From: an uncultured Sphingomonadales bacterium
GTDB taxonomy: Bacteria; Pseudomonadota; Alphaproteobacteria; Sphingomonadales; Sphingomonadaceae
Reading direction: 5' to 3'
Assembly: GCA_903893935.1 (NCBI GenBank)
Contig: CAITOD010000080.1
Coordinates: 1-21,151 of the forward strand
Length of the DNA: 21,151 nucleotides
Shown in pieces: positions 6,310 through 14,001 of this stretch. Under the pieces are notes generated by a model, which was not told the origin of the DNA, ran no database searches, and was given only the letters and a program-made list of their open reading frames with translations. Within the stretch, counting starts at the first letter, position 1, and each line of letters starts with the position of its first letter. Made by a program: the position numbers and the translations under genes.

Positions 6310-8274
6310 TTACATCGCGCCGGGGCTGCCGAACGCCGGGCCCATGCGGGCGGGTGCGCGCGCATCGGCCGGGGCCGGCGCGACCGTCACCGGCCGCGGT
6401 GGCGGTGCGCAAGGCGCCGGGGTGTTGTTGATCGTCGATTTGAATGGCAGGCGAACGCCGCCCACTTGCAGATCATCATGATCCGGCCTGACGGTCTGCG
6501 CCTTGCCGTCGCGCAGGCCGGCCATTACGCCGGGGCAACCGACGCTGCCGATTGTGCCGATCTGGGCCCATTTGCCCTGCGCATTCCGGCCATAAACGGG
6601 AAGCCCCATGTAGGAAATCAGGGGCGGATCGAATTCTGCCTGCGCCGCATTGGCGGGCGGGCGTTGTTGCACGATCAGCAAAGGCGAGCCCTGTATGGCC
6701 GCCTTCCAGACAATGATGTCGCACGCGCTGCCGTCGCGGAGGCAGGAATTGGCGAAGGCATTCATTTCCGCAAAATTCGCCGGCACAAAATCGGCCGGCA
6801 GCTTGGCACCACTCGGATAAACCGTGGCATGCGACAGCGCCGGCTCGGTCGTGGCGGGATCGGGCCGGTTATCGATCCGGAAAGCGCGCGTCGTATTTGC
6901 CTGTTCCAGTCTGGCGCGCTGCGCAATCCGCGCGTCGGCGCTGTGTACAAGCGCTGCGAGCGCATCGGTGCCGTAGCGCCCGGCATCGTAGTGCAGGAAC
7001 TGATAGTCGAATTGCCCGGGCGCGACTTTTCCTGCGGCGAGCCGCTCGACCTGGCTATCCACCGCAAGCCGCGCGGGATCGGCGATCGGGGTCAACAGCG
7101 CCACCAGAATGGCGAGAATCACCAGACTGGCGACAACATTGACCCGCTCGAGCGGTTTCATCCAGCGCCCGCGCGACAGCGCTGCAAAGGCATAACCGCC
7201 GCCATAGATCAGCGCGACCAGCGCCACCGCCGATGACCGCACCCGCTGCGGAGTCCAGCCGTGCTGCCCAACGCGCAAGGCGATCGCGTAGGCCGCGAGC
7301 ACGCTCAGCACGAGCAGCATCGGCCCGGCGATCCGCCCGGCCCAGCGCAGCGGCAGCAGCGGCCGATTATCGGGCTCGCCATCGTTGTAGGCGGCGTTGA
7401 GATAGAACACCGTCACCGCCACGGCCGACAGCAGGATCGATGCTGCAAAACGCGTGTTCCACAACGGAGCGAGGCCTGTAAACACCAGCGCAAACAGAAA
7501 CCCGGTCCCCAGCAGCACCACCAGCGGCAGCAGCCAGGCGAGCAAAGTCAGCCCGACATTGCGCATGCCGCGCAGCAAGGCCGGGCGCACATCGGTGAGA
7601 TGGACCGCAGCAGCAAAGGCCACCGCGAGCGCCGGGCAGCGGAACCAGTCGTGTTCGATCATGTGCCCGAACCAGTCGAGATGGATAAGATCGAACAGCG
7701 CTTTGCCCAATTCGAGCACGCCCCACACCAGCAGCGAATAGACCAGCGCCACAACCAGCTGAAACCCGCGCATCCAGCTGTCTTCAAAATGCGCGGCATA
7801 ATGCGTGAACAGGGGGTGCCGGCGCGCGCGGTGTTCCATCAGCTGGTTGACAATGAACAACCCCAGCGTCGCCCCCAGCATCAGACCGGGCGAGGGCCAT
7901 ATCCGTGTGACCGGCGGCGTCCAGCCATTGCTCTCAAGCGGGTCACGCCAGAAGTCATAAGCCACGAGGCCCGCCAGCCCGATCAGTGCCGCCAGCAGAT
8001 AGAGCGTGAGGCGCCGCGCGGCCATGCGCGGCAATTCGGCAAGCGCAAGCAACGGAACAAACGCCGTCCACAACGCCAGTATCGCAAACGGGACCGGATG
8101 GCGCTGCGACCAGAGCAAGGCCTGGTGGTCGTTCTGCTGGTTGTAGAACGACGGCACAAGGCTCAGCAATTGCCAGCCGGCCAGTCCCTGCACCAGACCG
8201 ATGCCAAGCCGCACCGTCCCGACATGGCGCGCGGCAACTGCCCCCACCGGTTCGTCCTGCTGCTCCAAACTCAC
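6310..8274 (-). CDS. DUF4153 domain-containing polytopic membrane protein
   Basis: 654 residues if started at the GTG whose complement is at 8272-8274. This start is favoured by GGAG at 8282-8285, seven bases upstream; an ATG at 8331 would add 19 polar residues and is the alternative. Roughly the first 420 residues contain about ten or eleven hydrophobic segments and match the DUF4153 layout; the motif region HYAAHFEDSWMRGFQLVVAL is family-like. After the last membrane segment comes a soluble region of about 220 residues (LAVDSQVERLAAGKVAPGQFDYQFLH onward), ending in a Pro/Ala-rich tail. Function is unknown; no catalytic motif is visible. It converges on the broken SEC-C gene (22-base gap) and diverges from the aminotransferase. 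Confidence 0.83.
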   Translation of the reverse strand: MSLEQQDEPVGAVAARHVGTVRLGIGLVQGLAGWQLLSLVPSFYNQQNDHQALLWSQRHPVPFAILALWTAFVPLLALAELPRMAARRLTLYLLAALIGLAGLVAYDFWRDPLESNGWTPPVTRIWPSPGLMLGATLGLFIVNQLMEHRARRHPLFTHYAAHFEDSWMRGFQLVVALVYSLLVWGVLELGKALFDLIHLDWFGHMIEHDWFRCPALAVAFAAAVHLTDVRPALLRGMRNVGLTLLAWLLPLVVLLGTGFLFALVFTGLAPLWNTRFAASILLSAVAVTVFYLNAAYNDGEPDNRPLLPLRWAGRIAGPMLLVLSVLAAYAIALRVGQHGWTPQRVRSSAVALVALIYGGGYAFAALSRGRWMKPLERVNVVASLVILAILVALLTPIADPARLAVDSQVERLAAGKVAPGQFDYQFLHYDAGRYGTDALAALVHSADARIAQRARLEQANTTRAFRIDNRPDPATTEPALSHATVYPSGAKLPADFVPANFAEMNAFANSCLRDGSACDIIVWKAAIQGSPLLIVQQRPPANAAQAEFDPPLISYMGLPVYGRNAQGKWAQIGTIGSVGCPGVMAGLRDGKAQTVRPDHDDLQVGGVRLPFKSTINNTPAPCAPPPRPVTVAPAPADARAPARMGPAFGSPGAM

Positions 8275-8384
8275 GCTCCTGCTCCGGTGACCAGACGAGC
8301 CTATCGATACCGGTGGATCGCGCAAGGCCAATAGGGTCCGAAGCGGGATTGCGCCGCGCGCACCGCTTGCTAGAGCCTGACCTC

Positions 8385-9548
8385 ATGCGCGCACTCAACC
8401 CTGTCTATACCGCCCTGCCCACGACGATTTTCGAACATATGTCGGGGCTGGCGCGTGCCTTGGGCGCCATCAATCTGGGCCAGGGGTTTCCCGATGCGCC
8501 GCCAAGCCCGGTGCTGAGTGCAGCAGTGGCGCGCGCGATGGCCGAGCGCTCGCAGCACTATCCGCCGATGGCCGGGATTCCCGAACTGCGCGATGCGGTT
8601 GCCGGGTACTATCGCCGCAGCCAGGGCCTCGAGCTGGTGCGCGAGCACGTGGTTGTTACGTCAGGCGCGACCGAGGCGATCGCGGCGGCAGTGCTCGCGG
8701 TGGTCAGCCCGGGCGACGAAGTGCTGCTGTTCCAGCCGGCTTACGATGCCTATGCCCCGCTGGTGCGGCGCGTTGGCGGGGTGCCGGTGTTCGTCGCCCT
8801 GCACCCGCCGCACTGGAATTATGAACGCGCCGCGATCGAAGCGGCGATCACCCCGCGCACGCGCGCGATGATCATCAACGATCCGCTCAACCCCACCGGT
8901 ACGGCGCTGGATCCCATGCAACGCAGCCTGCTGGCCGAACTTGCGGTGCGGCACGATCTGGTCGCGATCTGCGACGAAGTGTGGGAAACGGTGCGGTTCG
9001 ACGGGCAAAGGCATCGCTCGCTGCTGGCCGAGCCGGGCATGGCCGAGCGCACTGTCAAGATCGGATCGGCGGGCAAGATTTTTGGTGCGACCGGCTGGAA
9101 AGTCGGCTGGATGGTCGCCGCGCCCGAAATGGCGGGCGTGCTGGCCAAAGCGCACCAGTTTCTGACATTCACCACCCCGCCGATGTTGCAATGGGCCATG
9201 GCCGAGGGGCTGGCCGACGATGGGCTGATCGCGGACCAGGTCGCCGCATGGGCGCAGACTCGCGCGGTGCTCGATCAGGGGCTGGCCGCGCACGGCTTCG
9301 CCGTGTTGCCCGGCGTGGCGACGTGGTTCAGCTGCATCGATCTGGCAGCGAGCGGGATCGCACGCGACGATCGCGTGGTGGCCGAACGGCTGGTGCGCGA
9401 AGCGGGCATTGCCTCGATCCCGCTCTCGGCGCTGTGGGAAGGCGCGGATGCCCCGCGCCACATCCTGCGGCTGTGCCATTGCAAGCCCGGCGCCATGCTG
9501 GAAGCGGCGATCGACCGGATGGCGCGCTGGCGCGACGGCGCGTTATAA
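8385..9548 (+). CDS. PLP-dependent aminotransferase, YbdL/kynurenine aminotransferase type
   Basis: 387 residues from ATG 8385. It is a fold-type I, class I/II aminotransferase: NLGQGFPDAPP near the N-terminus, VTSGATEAIAAAV (PLP phosphate contact), NPTG at 169-172, the CDEVWETV block with D197, the PLP-binding lysine K231 in KIGSAGKIFGATGWKVGW, and the carboxylate-binding Arg362 in HILRLCHCKPG. The SAGK-x-F-x-ATGWKVGW form and RLCHCK tail place it with methionine aminotransferase YbdL and kynurenine/glutamine transaminase K rather than AspC. It probably transaminates methionine, aromatic amino acids or kynurenine with a 2-oxo acid in the cytoplasm. The stop TAA (9546-9548) sits in TTATAA, which also contains the convergent gene's stop. 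No strong Shine-Dalgarno is visible. Confidence 0.92.
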   Translation: MRALNPVYTALPTTIFEHMSGLARALGAINLGQGFPDAPPSPVLSAAVARAMAERSQHYPPMAGIPELRDAVAGYYRRSQGLELVREHVVVTSGATEAIAAAVLAVVSPGDEVLLFQPAYDAYAPLVRRVGGVPVFVALHPPHWNYERAAIEAAITPRTRAMIINDPLNPTGTALDPMQRSLLAELAVRHDLVAICDEVWETVRFDGQRHRSLLAEPGMAERTVKIGSAGKIFGATGWKVGWMVAAPEMAGVLAKAHQFLTFTTPPMLQWAMAEGLADDGLIADQVAAWAQTRAVLDQGLAAHGFAVLPGVATWFSCIDLAASGIARDDRVVAERLVREAGIASIPLSALWEGADAPRHILRLCHCKPGAMLEAAIDRMARWRDGAL

Positions 9549-10232
9549 CCCGTCGAGCCACTCCGCGATCATCTTGCGGCCGGCCGCAACCGCGCGCGAC
9601 CCGTGCCGGGCATGCGCATCGCGCAGCTTGCAAGGGCTGTGCCCGGCGGCAACGATGTCTTGTTCGCCCTGCTCAACCCACGCCTCGAAGCGCGGGTCTT
9701 CGCCCATTTCGCCGTGAAATTGCAGCGCGAGCAGATTGCGCCCGCGCCGGAACGCCTGATGCGGATAGACATGGCTTGAAGCGAGCAGTTCGGTGCCCTC
9801 GGGCAAATCAAACGTATCGCCGTGCCAGTGCAGCACGGGCACGCCATCGACATGGCGCAACGGGCTGTCTTCGACATGCACCCGCACCGGATGAAACCCC
9901 AGTTCGGTGGTCCCGCCAGGGTAGACCGGCGCGCCGAGCGCAGCCGCGATCATCTGCGCGCCGAAACACACGCCCAAAGTCGGCCGATCGGCATCGAGCC
10001 GCCGCGCCAGCCGGCGCAGCTGGCACCGGATCCAGGGATGGCTGTGCTGTTCATAGACCCCCATCGGCCCGCCCATCATGATCAGCAGATCGGGTTCGGC
10101 GAGGTCGAGAGCGGAAAAGCCGGGGTCGCAGACATCGATGCGATCGACGTGGTAGCCCGCCGCTTCGATCGGGTCGCGATAGCCGGCAACCCCTTCGTGC
10201 GGCACGTGGCGGATAATCAGCGCGGTTTTCAT
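9543..10232 (-). CDS. Class I glutamine amidotransferase-like protein
   Basis: 229 residues. A class I (triad) GATase domain fills the protein: IMMGGPMGVYE forms the oxyanion-side strand, the nucleophile elbow is PTLGVCFGAQMIAAALG with Cys89, and the His/Glu pair is FHGEMGEDP with His173 and Glu175. No synthetase domain is fused, so it belongs to the stand-alone group annotated as type 1 glutamine amidotransferase or GMP-synthase-like, which includes gamma-glutamyl hydrolases of polyamine breakdown; which substrate applies cannot be told. It is tail-to-tail with the aminotransferase and overlaps it by six bases, both stops lying in one TTATAA. No Shine-Dalgarno is obvious before the ATG at 10230-10232. 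Confidence 0.9.
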   Translation of the reverse strand: MKTALIIRHVPHEGVAGYRDPIEAAGYHVDRIDVCDPGFSALDLAEPDLLIMMGGPMGVYEQHSHPWIRCQLRRLARRLDADRPTLGVCFGAQMIAAALGAPVYPGGTTELGFHPVRVHVEDSPLRHVDGVPVLHWHGDTFDLPEGTELLASSHVYPHQAFRRGRNLLALQFHGEMGEDPRFEAWVEQGEQDIVAAGHSPCKLRDAHARHGSRAVAAGRKMIAEWLDGL

Positions 10233-10307
10233 GCAACAATCGTTCGACAGGTTCTTTGCATCATCAATCGCTCGCCGGTGGTCGCCCCGATCAATGGCCC
10301 ATCTCTT

Positions 10308-10457
10308 TCACAGGCCCAATCGCTTCCAGAAATCATCCGCGGTCAGATCCTGCCGTTCGCCTTCGGGCCCGACCGCCAGCTGACGCCACGACGGATGCGG
10401 CAACCGCGGCTGAACCCGCTCGACCCGCGCTCGCACTACAACAGACTTCTTTGCCAT
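10308..10457 (-). CDS. Small hypothetical protein, 49 residues
   Basis: A short frame starts at the ATG whose complement is 10455-10457, with an AAGGA ribosome site at 10467-10471 nine bases upstream. The product is basic at the N-terminus (MAKKSVVVRARVERVQPR), then LPHPSWRQLAVGPEGERQ, and ends in an acidic-aromatic DLTADDFWKRLGL. No signal or membrane segment is seen, and I do not recognise a family. The good ribosome site, sensible composition and AT-rich promoter-like DNA at 10537-10600 argue that it is real. It reads toward the GATase start (75-base gap), so it could be the first gene of a two-gene transcript. A 12-bp perfect hairpin lies in its leader at 10499-10536. Confidence 0.5.
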   Translation of the reverse strand: MAKKSVVVRARVERVQPRLPHPSWRQLAVGPEGERQDLTADDFWKRLGL

Positions 10458-10780
10458 CGCGCAAATTCCTTGTTCGTACCCGGCGCAAATCCACCGGAGT
10501 CGGGCCGGATCGGGGAGAGGGGCAATCCGGCCCGACCGATTTATCTCTACTAATTTGATTGAATTTGTCTTGCGAGAAAAATTCATGATCGCGAAAGCCA
10601 GACTTGATTGCGCATGGTTCGGGCTGCATCGAGACGCCGGGCGACGCTTGCCGCCAGAACGCCACAAACCAGCGATAAGCACGATGATGCAACACGACGC
10701 GCGGCCAAACCGGGGCACCCCGGCGCCGTTGCAGACAGACAGCAAGGTGCGCGGTGCGCGCCGATCGGGAACACAAGAGC
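10458..10780. other. 323-base non-coding gap between divergent genes
   Basis: This gap separates the 49-codon gene (minus) from the lipoprotein gene (plus). It holds the hairpin at 10499-10536, then an AT-rich island at 10537-10605 that stands out from the GC-rich surroundings and contains an inverted pair GAATTT (10561-10566)/AAATTC (10579-10584). The island probably carries promoters in one or both directions, but I cannot place convincing -35/-10 boxes. From 10606 to 10780 I see nothing I can name; short frames there have poor codon use. Confidence 0.5.
10499..10536 (-). promoter_or_regulatory. Perfect 12-bp hairpin in leader of the 49-codon gene
   Basis: GTCGGGCCGGAT at 10499-10510 pairs perfectly with 10525-10536 around a 14-base purine-rich loop. 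On the minus strand it would lie 42-79 bases upstream of the small gene's ATG, inside its leader if transcription starts in the AT-rich island. On the plus strand it is followed by a T-rich stretch (10538-10560), so it could alternatively end a plus-strand transcript, although no plus-strand gene precedes it. The role is inferred; the inverted repeat itself is plain. Confidence 0.5.
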
Positions 10781-12475
10781 ATGCGTGAAGTGACAGGTCG
10801 GCTTGGCGTCATTGCGCTCGTGCTCGCGCTCGGCGGTTGCGGCGGCGGCAGTGGCGGCGTATCGAGCGCCGGCACGACGCCGGTCAGCAACAGCTCGCTG
10901 GCCAAACTGGTTGCGAGCCAGAGCTTTGCCAATCAGGCGGCGACCAGCACAGCAACCATCGTCGCCAAGACCAATAGCATCATTACCAGCGAAGCGATCG
11001 CGCAGCCGCTGACGATCACTTACGATCTGGCGTCAAACAGCTATACCGTGTCAACCCAGGGCCGCAGCCAGACGTTTGCGCCGGGCAATCTGGCCAGTGC
11101 TGCGGGCGGCGTTGCCAGCTACACCGTTACGGCGGGCACCACCACCGACCAGCTTACGCTCCATGCGGCAAGCGTGGCCGGGTACAGCGCAACGGCGCAG
11201 CAATATTCGGGGCTGGGCAGCTGGCTGCGCACCACCACCAGTGGCGGCAACAATGCCGTCAGCTTCGATGTCTTCGTCTATGGCCTCGATACCGCAGCGT
11301 CTGCCGTGCCGCGCACCGGCCAGGCCTCCTTTGCCACCACCATCTACGGGCTGGTGACGATCCCCTCCGACGAGGCACGCACGTTTCAGGGTGTCGGGCG
11401 GATGGATGTCGATTTCCTCGACGGGCTGTTCACCGCCAGCGCCACCGGCAGCGAAACCGGCCTTGCCACGCAGACCAGTTACGGCAGCGGGGTCTATGTC
11501 ACCGCGTCGGGCAAAGTGACCTCGGGCAGCAATGCCTTTGCCGGCGACCTGACCTACAGCGGCAACACCAGCAAATCGACCGGCACGCTCAACGGCGAAT
11601 TCTTCGGCCCCAATGCGCAGGAGCTCGGCGCCTCGTTCGCGACCGTCGGGCACGATGGCAGCAGCGTGAGCGGGGTGATCTGGGGCAACCAGGACGCGCA
11701 ATTGCCCCCGGTCAACCTGTCGCTGCTGCAGATCGCCGCCGACCAGACGTTCGTGTCGCAAGGCGCCCAACTGCTGGTTTCGCAAACCAGCAACACCGCC
11801 ACCACCACCATCAACAGCGGCGCGGTCACGGTCTATGCCAAAGGCGGCACTTCGATAACCCCGTCGGCCCTGCCCAGCGTAACCGTCACCAGCACCAATC
11901 TTGCCACCAGCAGCAACGCCAATTTCACCGCTTATGCCGGCAACAACGACAATTCGCCGATCACTGTCGATCTCTACAAACAGGGCAGCGCCAATTCCGA
12001 ACTGGCGCTGACTTACATGAATTTCGGCAGCTGGCAGGGTTCGGGCGGGTCCAACATCGCCGGCACTTCGTGGTTCGTCTATGGCTTTACCAGTGATCCT
12101 GCGGTCGTCGCGGCCAAGACCGGCACCGCCACGTATACCGGCGTTGCCTATGGCACGACCTACAACGGCACCGCCAATGTCAGCACGAGTGTCAACGGCA
12201 CCGCCTCGTTCACGGTCGATTTCACCAAGTCGGACTATTCGGGCAGCTTTGGCCTCAAGAACACCGGCACCGATTACGGCACGTTCAACGTGGCGGGCAC
12301 GATCACCAGCGGCGTGGTCAATCCAGGCAGCGTGACCGGGGTCACCGCCGGCAGCGGCACCATTGCGCCGGCGTTCTACGGCCCGGCGGCCAAGGAATTC
12401 GGTGGCCCGTTCACGATCACTATTCCGTCGACCACCACCACGATCGTCGGCGTAACGGCGGCAAAAACCGGCTGA
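10781..12475 (+). CDS. TbpB-like two-lobed surface lipoprotein
   Basis: 564 residues from ATG 10781. The N-terminus has a lipoprotein signal: hydrophobic GVIALVLAL, lipobox LGGC with the lipidated Cys20, then a Gly/Ser tether. The mature part is Ser/Thr/Gly-rich and beta-strand-like, with two related lobes of about 260 residues. Each has a GSW (146-148 and 416-418), an FVYG-x-P-x-TG segment and a closing FFGPNAQELGASF (about 274) or FYGPAAKEFGGPF (about 532). The latter pattern is typical of the C-terminal beta-barrel domain of transferrin-binding protein B-like and Slam-dependent lipoproteins. A role in binding an iron carrier, haem or another ligand at the cell surface is inferred by family only. 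No Slam or TonB receptor gene lies nearby. The phosphodiesterase gene follows after 35 bases. Confidence 0.75.
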   Translation: MREVTGRLGVIALVLALGGCGGGSGGVSSAGTTPVSNSSLAKLVASQSFANQAATSTATIVAKTNSIITSEAIAQPLTITYDLASNSYTVSTQGRSQTFAPGNLASAAGGVASYTVTAGTTTDQLTLHAASVAGYSATAQQYSGLGSWLRTTTSGGNNAVSFDVFVYGLDTAASAVPRTGQASFATTIYGLVTIPSDEARTFQGVGRMDVDFLDGLFTASATGSETGLATQTSYGSGVYVTASGKVTSGSNAFAGDLTYSGNTSKSTGTLNGEFFGPNAQELGASFATVGHDGSSVSGVIWGNQDAQLPPVNLSLLQIAADQTFVSQGAQLLVSQTSNTATTTINSGAVTVYAKGGTSITPSALPSVTVTSTNLATSSNANFTAYAGNNDNSPITVDLYKQGSANSELALTYMNFGSWQGSGGSNIAGTSWFVYGFTSDPAVVAAKTGTATYTGVAYGTTYNGTANVSTSVNGTASFTVDFTKSDYSGSFGLKNTGTDYGTFNVAGTITSGVVNPGSVTGVTAGSGTIAPAFYGPAAKEFGGPFTITIPSTTTTIVGVTAAKTG

Positions 12476-12510
12476 CCTGATCGACTTCGCCCAAGCCAAG
12501 GAGGTGCGCC

Positions 12511-13722
12511 ATGAAACAGCTGCTGCAGATTATCGCCTTGCTCGTGCTGGTCGCGGCGCGACCCGCGCTGGCCGATCCGGCGCCGGTGATCCTGATTTCG
12601 ATTGACGGGTTTCGCGCCGATTATCTCGATCGCGGGGTCAGCCCGGCGCTGTCCGCACTGGCTGCAGGCGGCGTACGCGCGCAGCGGATGATCCCCTCGT
12701 ATCCCTCGGTCACGTTTCCCAACCACACCGCGCTGGTGACCGGGCTGACGCCTGATCACAACGGCATTATCAACAACGCGTTCGACGACCCCGCACTGCC
12801 CGGCCATTTCACGATGGCCAGCCGCGACGAAGCCTGGTGGGCGCAAAGCACGCCGATCTGGATCACCGCCGAGCGCGCCGGCCTGCCCACCGGGGTCGAA
12901 TTCTGGCCCGGCGTATCGGTGGCGCATCAGGGCCTGCGGCCCGGGCTGTGGCACGATTTCGATCGCATGGTGGCGCCCGAAGCGCGTGTCGATACCGTGC
13001 TCGGCTGGTTCGATCTGCCACCGGCGCAGCGACCGCGCCTGGCATTGCTCTATTTCGAAGCGGTCGACAGCGCCGGGCACAGCTTTGGCCCGGATTCGCC
13101 CGAAGTGAACCGCACCGTGAGCGCAATCGATGCGGCCGTGGCGCGGCTCGTCGCGGGGCTCAAAGCACGCGGCGTGGCCGCCAACCTGATTGTGGTGGCC
13201 GATCACGGCATGGCGCCGGTGGGCGAGGGTCAACTGGTCATGCTCGACGATGTGATCGACCTCGCCGCAGTGCATGTCGCGTTCGATGGCAGCGTGGTCG
13301 GTATCGATGTGCCCGCCACGCCGGCCGGCGAAGCGGTCCGCCGGAAGTTGCTGGCGCACCCGCCGCACATGCAATGCTGGAACAAGGCCGAAGTACCCGC
13401 GCGGCTGGGTTACGGCACCAACCCGCGCGTGCCCGCCGTGGTGTGCATGGTCGAAGCGGGCTGGCTGGTCATGACGCGCGAAAGCTATCAGCGCGGCCAG
13501 AAAGCCTATCCCGGGGTCGAACGCGGCGCGCATGGCTATGACATTGCCGATCCGCGCATGGGCGCGCTGTTTGTCGCCAATGGTCCGGCGTTCCGCGCCG
13601 GGCTGACCATCGCGCCCTTCCCCAATGTCGATGTCTATCCGCTGATGACCCACCTGCTGGGGATCAGCGGCGTCCCGGGCGACGGCCAATTGTCCGACCT
13701 CGCCCCGATCCTTAAGCCCTGA
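12511..13722 (+). CDS. Exported ENPP-type nucleotide pyrophosphatase/phosphodiesterase
   Basis: 403 residues from ATG 12511, with a near-ideal AAGGAGGTG ribosome site at 12498-12506. A signal peptide spans about residues 1-21 (cleavage after ALA). The alkaline phosphatase superfamily, nucleotide pyrophosphatase/phosphodiesterase branch, is shown by ISIDGFRADY with metal-binding Asp32, the nucleophile Thr68 in YPSVTFPNHTALVTG, Asp186 and His190 in YFEAVDSAGHSFGP, Asp231-His232 in VVADHGM, and His341 in GAHGYD. All two-zinc ligands appear present. It probably hydrolyses nucleotide or phospholipid diesters in the periplasm. The length and motifs fit bacterial NPPs. It is probably co-transcribed with the lipoprotein gene 35 bases upstream. 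A 14-bp repeat begins over its stop codon, and a hairpin follows. Confidence 0.92.
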   Translation: MKQLLQIIALLVLVAARPALADPAPVILISIDGFRADYLDRGVSPALSALAAGGVRAQRMIPSYPSVTFPNHTALVTGLTPDHNGIINNAFDDPALPGHFTMASRDEAWWAQSTPIWITAERAGLPTGVEFWPGVSVAHQGLRPGLWHDFDRMVAPEARVDTVLGWFDLPPAQRPRLALLYFEAVDSAGHSFGPDSPEVNRTVSAIDAAVARLVAGLKARGVAANLIVVADHGMAPVGEGQLVMLDDVIDLAAVHVAFDGSVVGIDVPATPAGEAVRRKLLAHPPHMQCWNKAEVPARLGYGTNPRVPAVVCMVEAGWLVMTRESYQRGQKAYPGVERGAHGYDIADPRMGALFVANGPAFRAGLTIAPFPNVDVYPLMTHLLGISGVPGDGQLSDLAPILKP

Positions 13723-13750
13723 TCCTCAGGCCCTGATTCTCAGGCCCTGA
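13716..13750 (+). repeat. 14-bp tandem repeat, 2.5 copies, spanning a stop codon
   Basis: Units GCCCTGATCCTCAG (13716-13729) and GCCCTGATTCTCAG (13730-13743) are followed by a partial GCCCTGA (13744-13750). The first unit contains the last codons and TGA of the phosphodiesterase gene; the later copies are downstream. The pattern looks like replication-slippage duplication of the gene's 3' end. Confidence 0.85.
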
Positions 13751-13757
13751 CGCCAAA

Positions 13758-13790
13758 GGACCCGCAGCGCCGGTGCGGCACTGCGGGTCC
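13758..13790. terminator. Hairpin between convergent genes, probable bidirectional terminator
   Basis: GGACCCGCAG at 13758-13767 pairs perfectly with CTGCGGGTCC at 13781-13790 around a 13-base loop. It sits in the 97-base gap between the phosphodiesterase gene (plus) and the small gene at 13820 (minus). T-tracts are weak on both sides (TTTGG on the minus side), so efficiency is uncertain, but the position between two 3' ends supports a shared terminator. Confidence 0.65.
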
Positions 13791-13819
13791 CGGCTCCTCT
13801 CCCAGGGAACCCGGTGATG

Positions 13820-13978
13820 TCAGCGCCCGGCGGCGCTGCCGAGGCGGTGGTACAAGTTCGAATACTTCACTGATTCGGGCGAATCTTCGATCGCCTTGAG
13901 GTAGTAGAGAACCGCTTCGCGGATCAGCCGGAAATCTTCGGTGGAAAGGACCGCGCGGGCCCGTTGTGGTTCAGCCAT
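13820..13978 (-). CDS. Small hypothetical protein downstream of isocitrate lyase, 52 residues
   Basis: The frame starts at the ATG whose complement is 13976-13978, with GGGAG at 13986-13990 seven bases upstream, 23 bases after the aceA stop. The product MAEPQRARAVLSTEDFRLIREA... continues as a predicted helix (VLYYLKAIEDSPESVKYSNLYHRLG). It is soluble and mostly alpha-helical, with no motif I can name. Close spacing and a good ribosome site imply co-transcription with aceA. A probable terminator follows at 13758-13790, so this would be the last gene of the aceA operon. A role tied to isocitrate lyase (stability, regulation) is possible but not shown by the sequence. The open frame extends upstream into aceA; that extension is not real. 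Confidence 0.68.
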   Translation of the reverse strand: MAEPQRARAVLSTEDFRLIREAVLYYLKAIEDSPESVKYSNLYHRLGSAAGR

Positions 13979-14001
13979 GCTCCATCTCCCGTTTGTTGCG
14001 C

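Noticed and set aside
7261..8334. Plus-strand open frame of 357 codons, rich in Gln/His/Arg, opposite the DUF4153 gene
   Set aside because: Its composition is the antisense image of a Leu/Ala-rich membrane protein; no domain is visible.
10555..10788. Plus-strand 77-codon frame in the gap before the lipoprotein
   Set aside because: No ribosome site, atypical composition, and it overlaps the lipoprotein start; more likely non-coding.
12376..13689. Minus-strand open frame of 437 codons opposite the phosphodiesterase
   Set aside because: It is His/Arg-rich antisense to a gene with all catalytic motifs intact.
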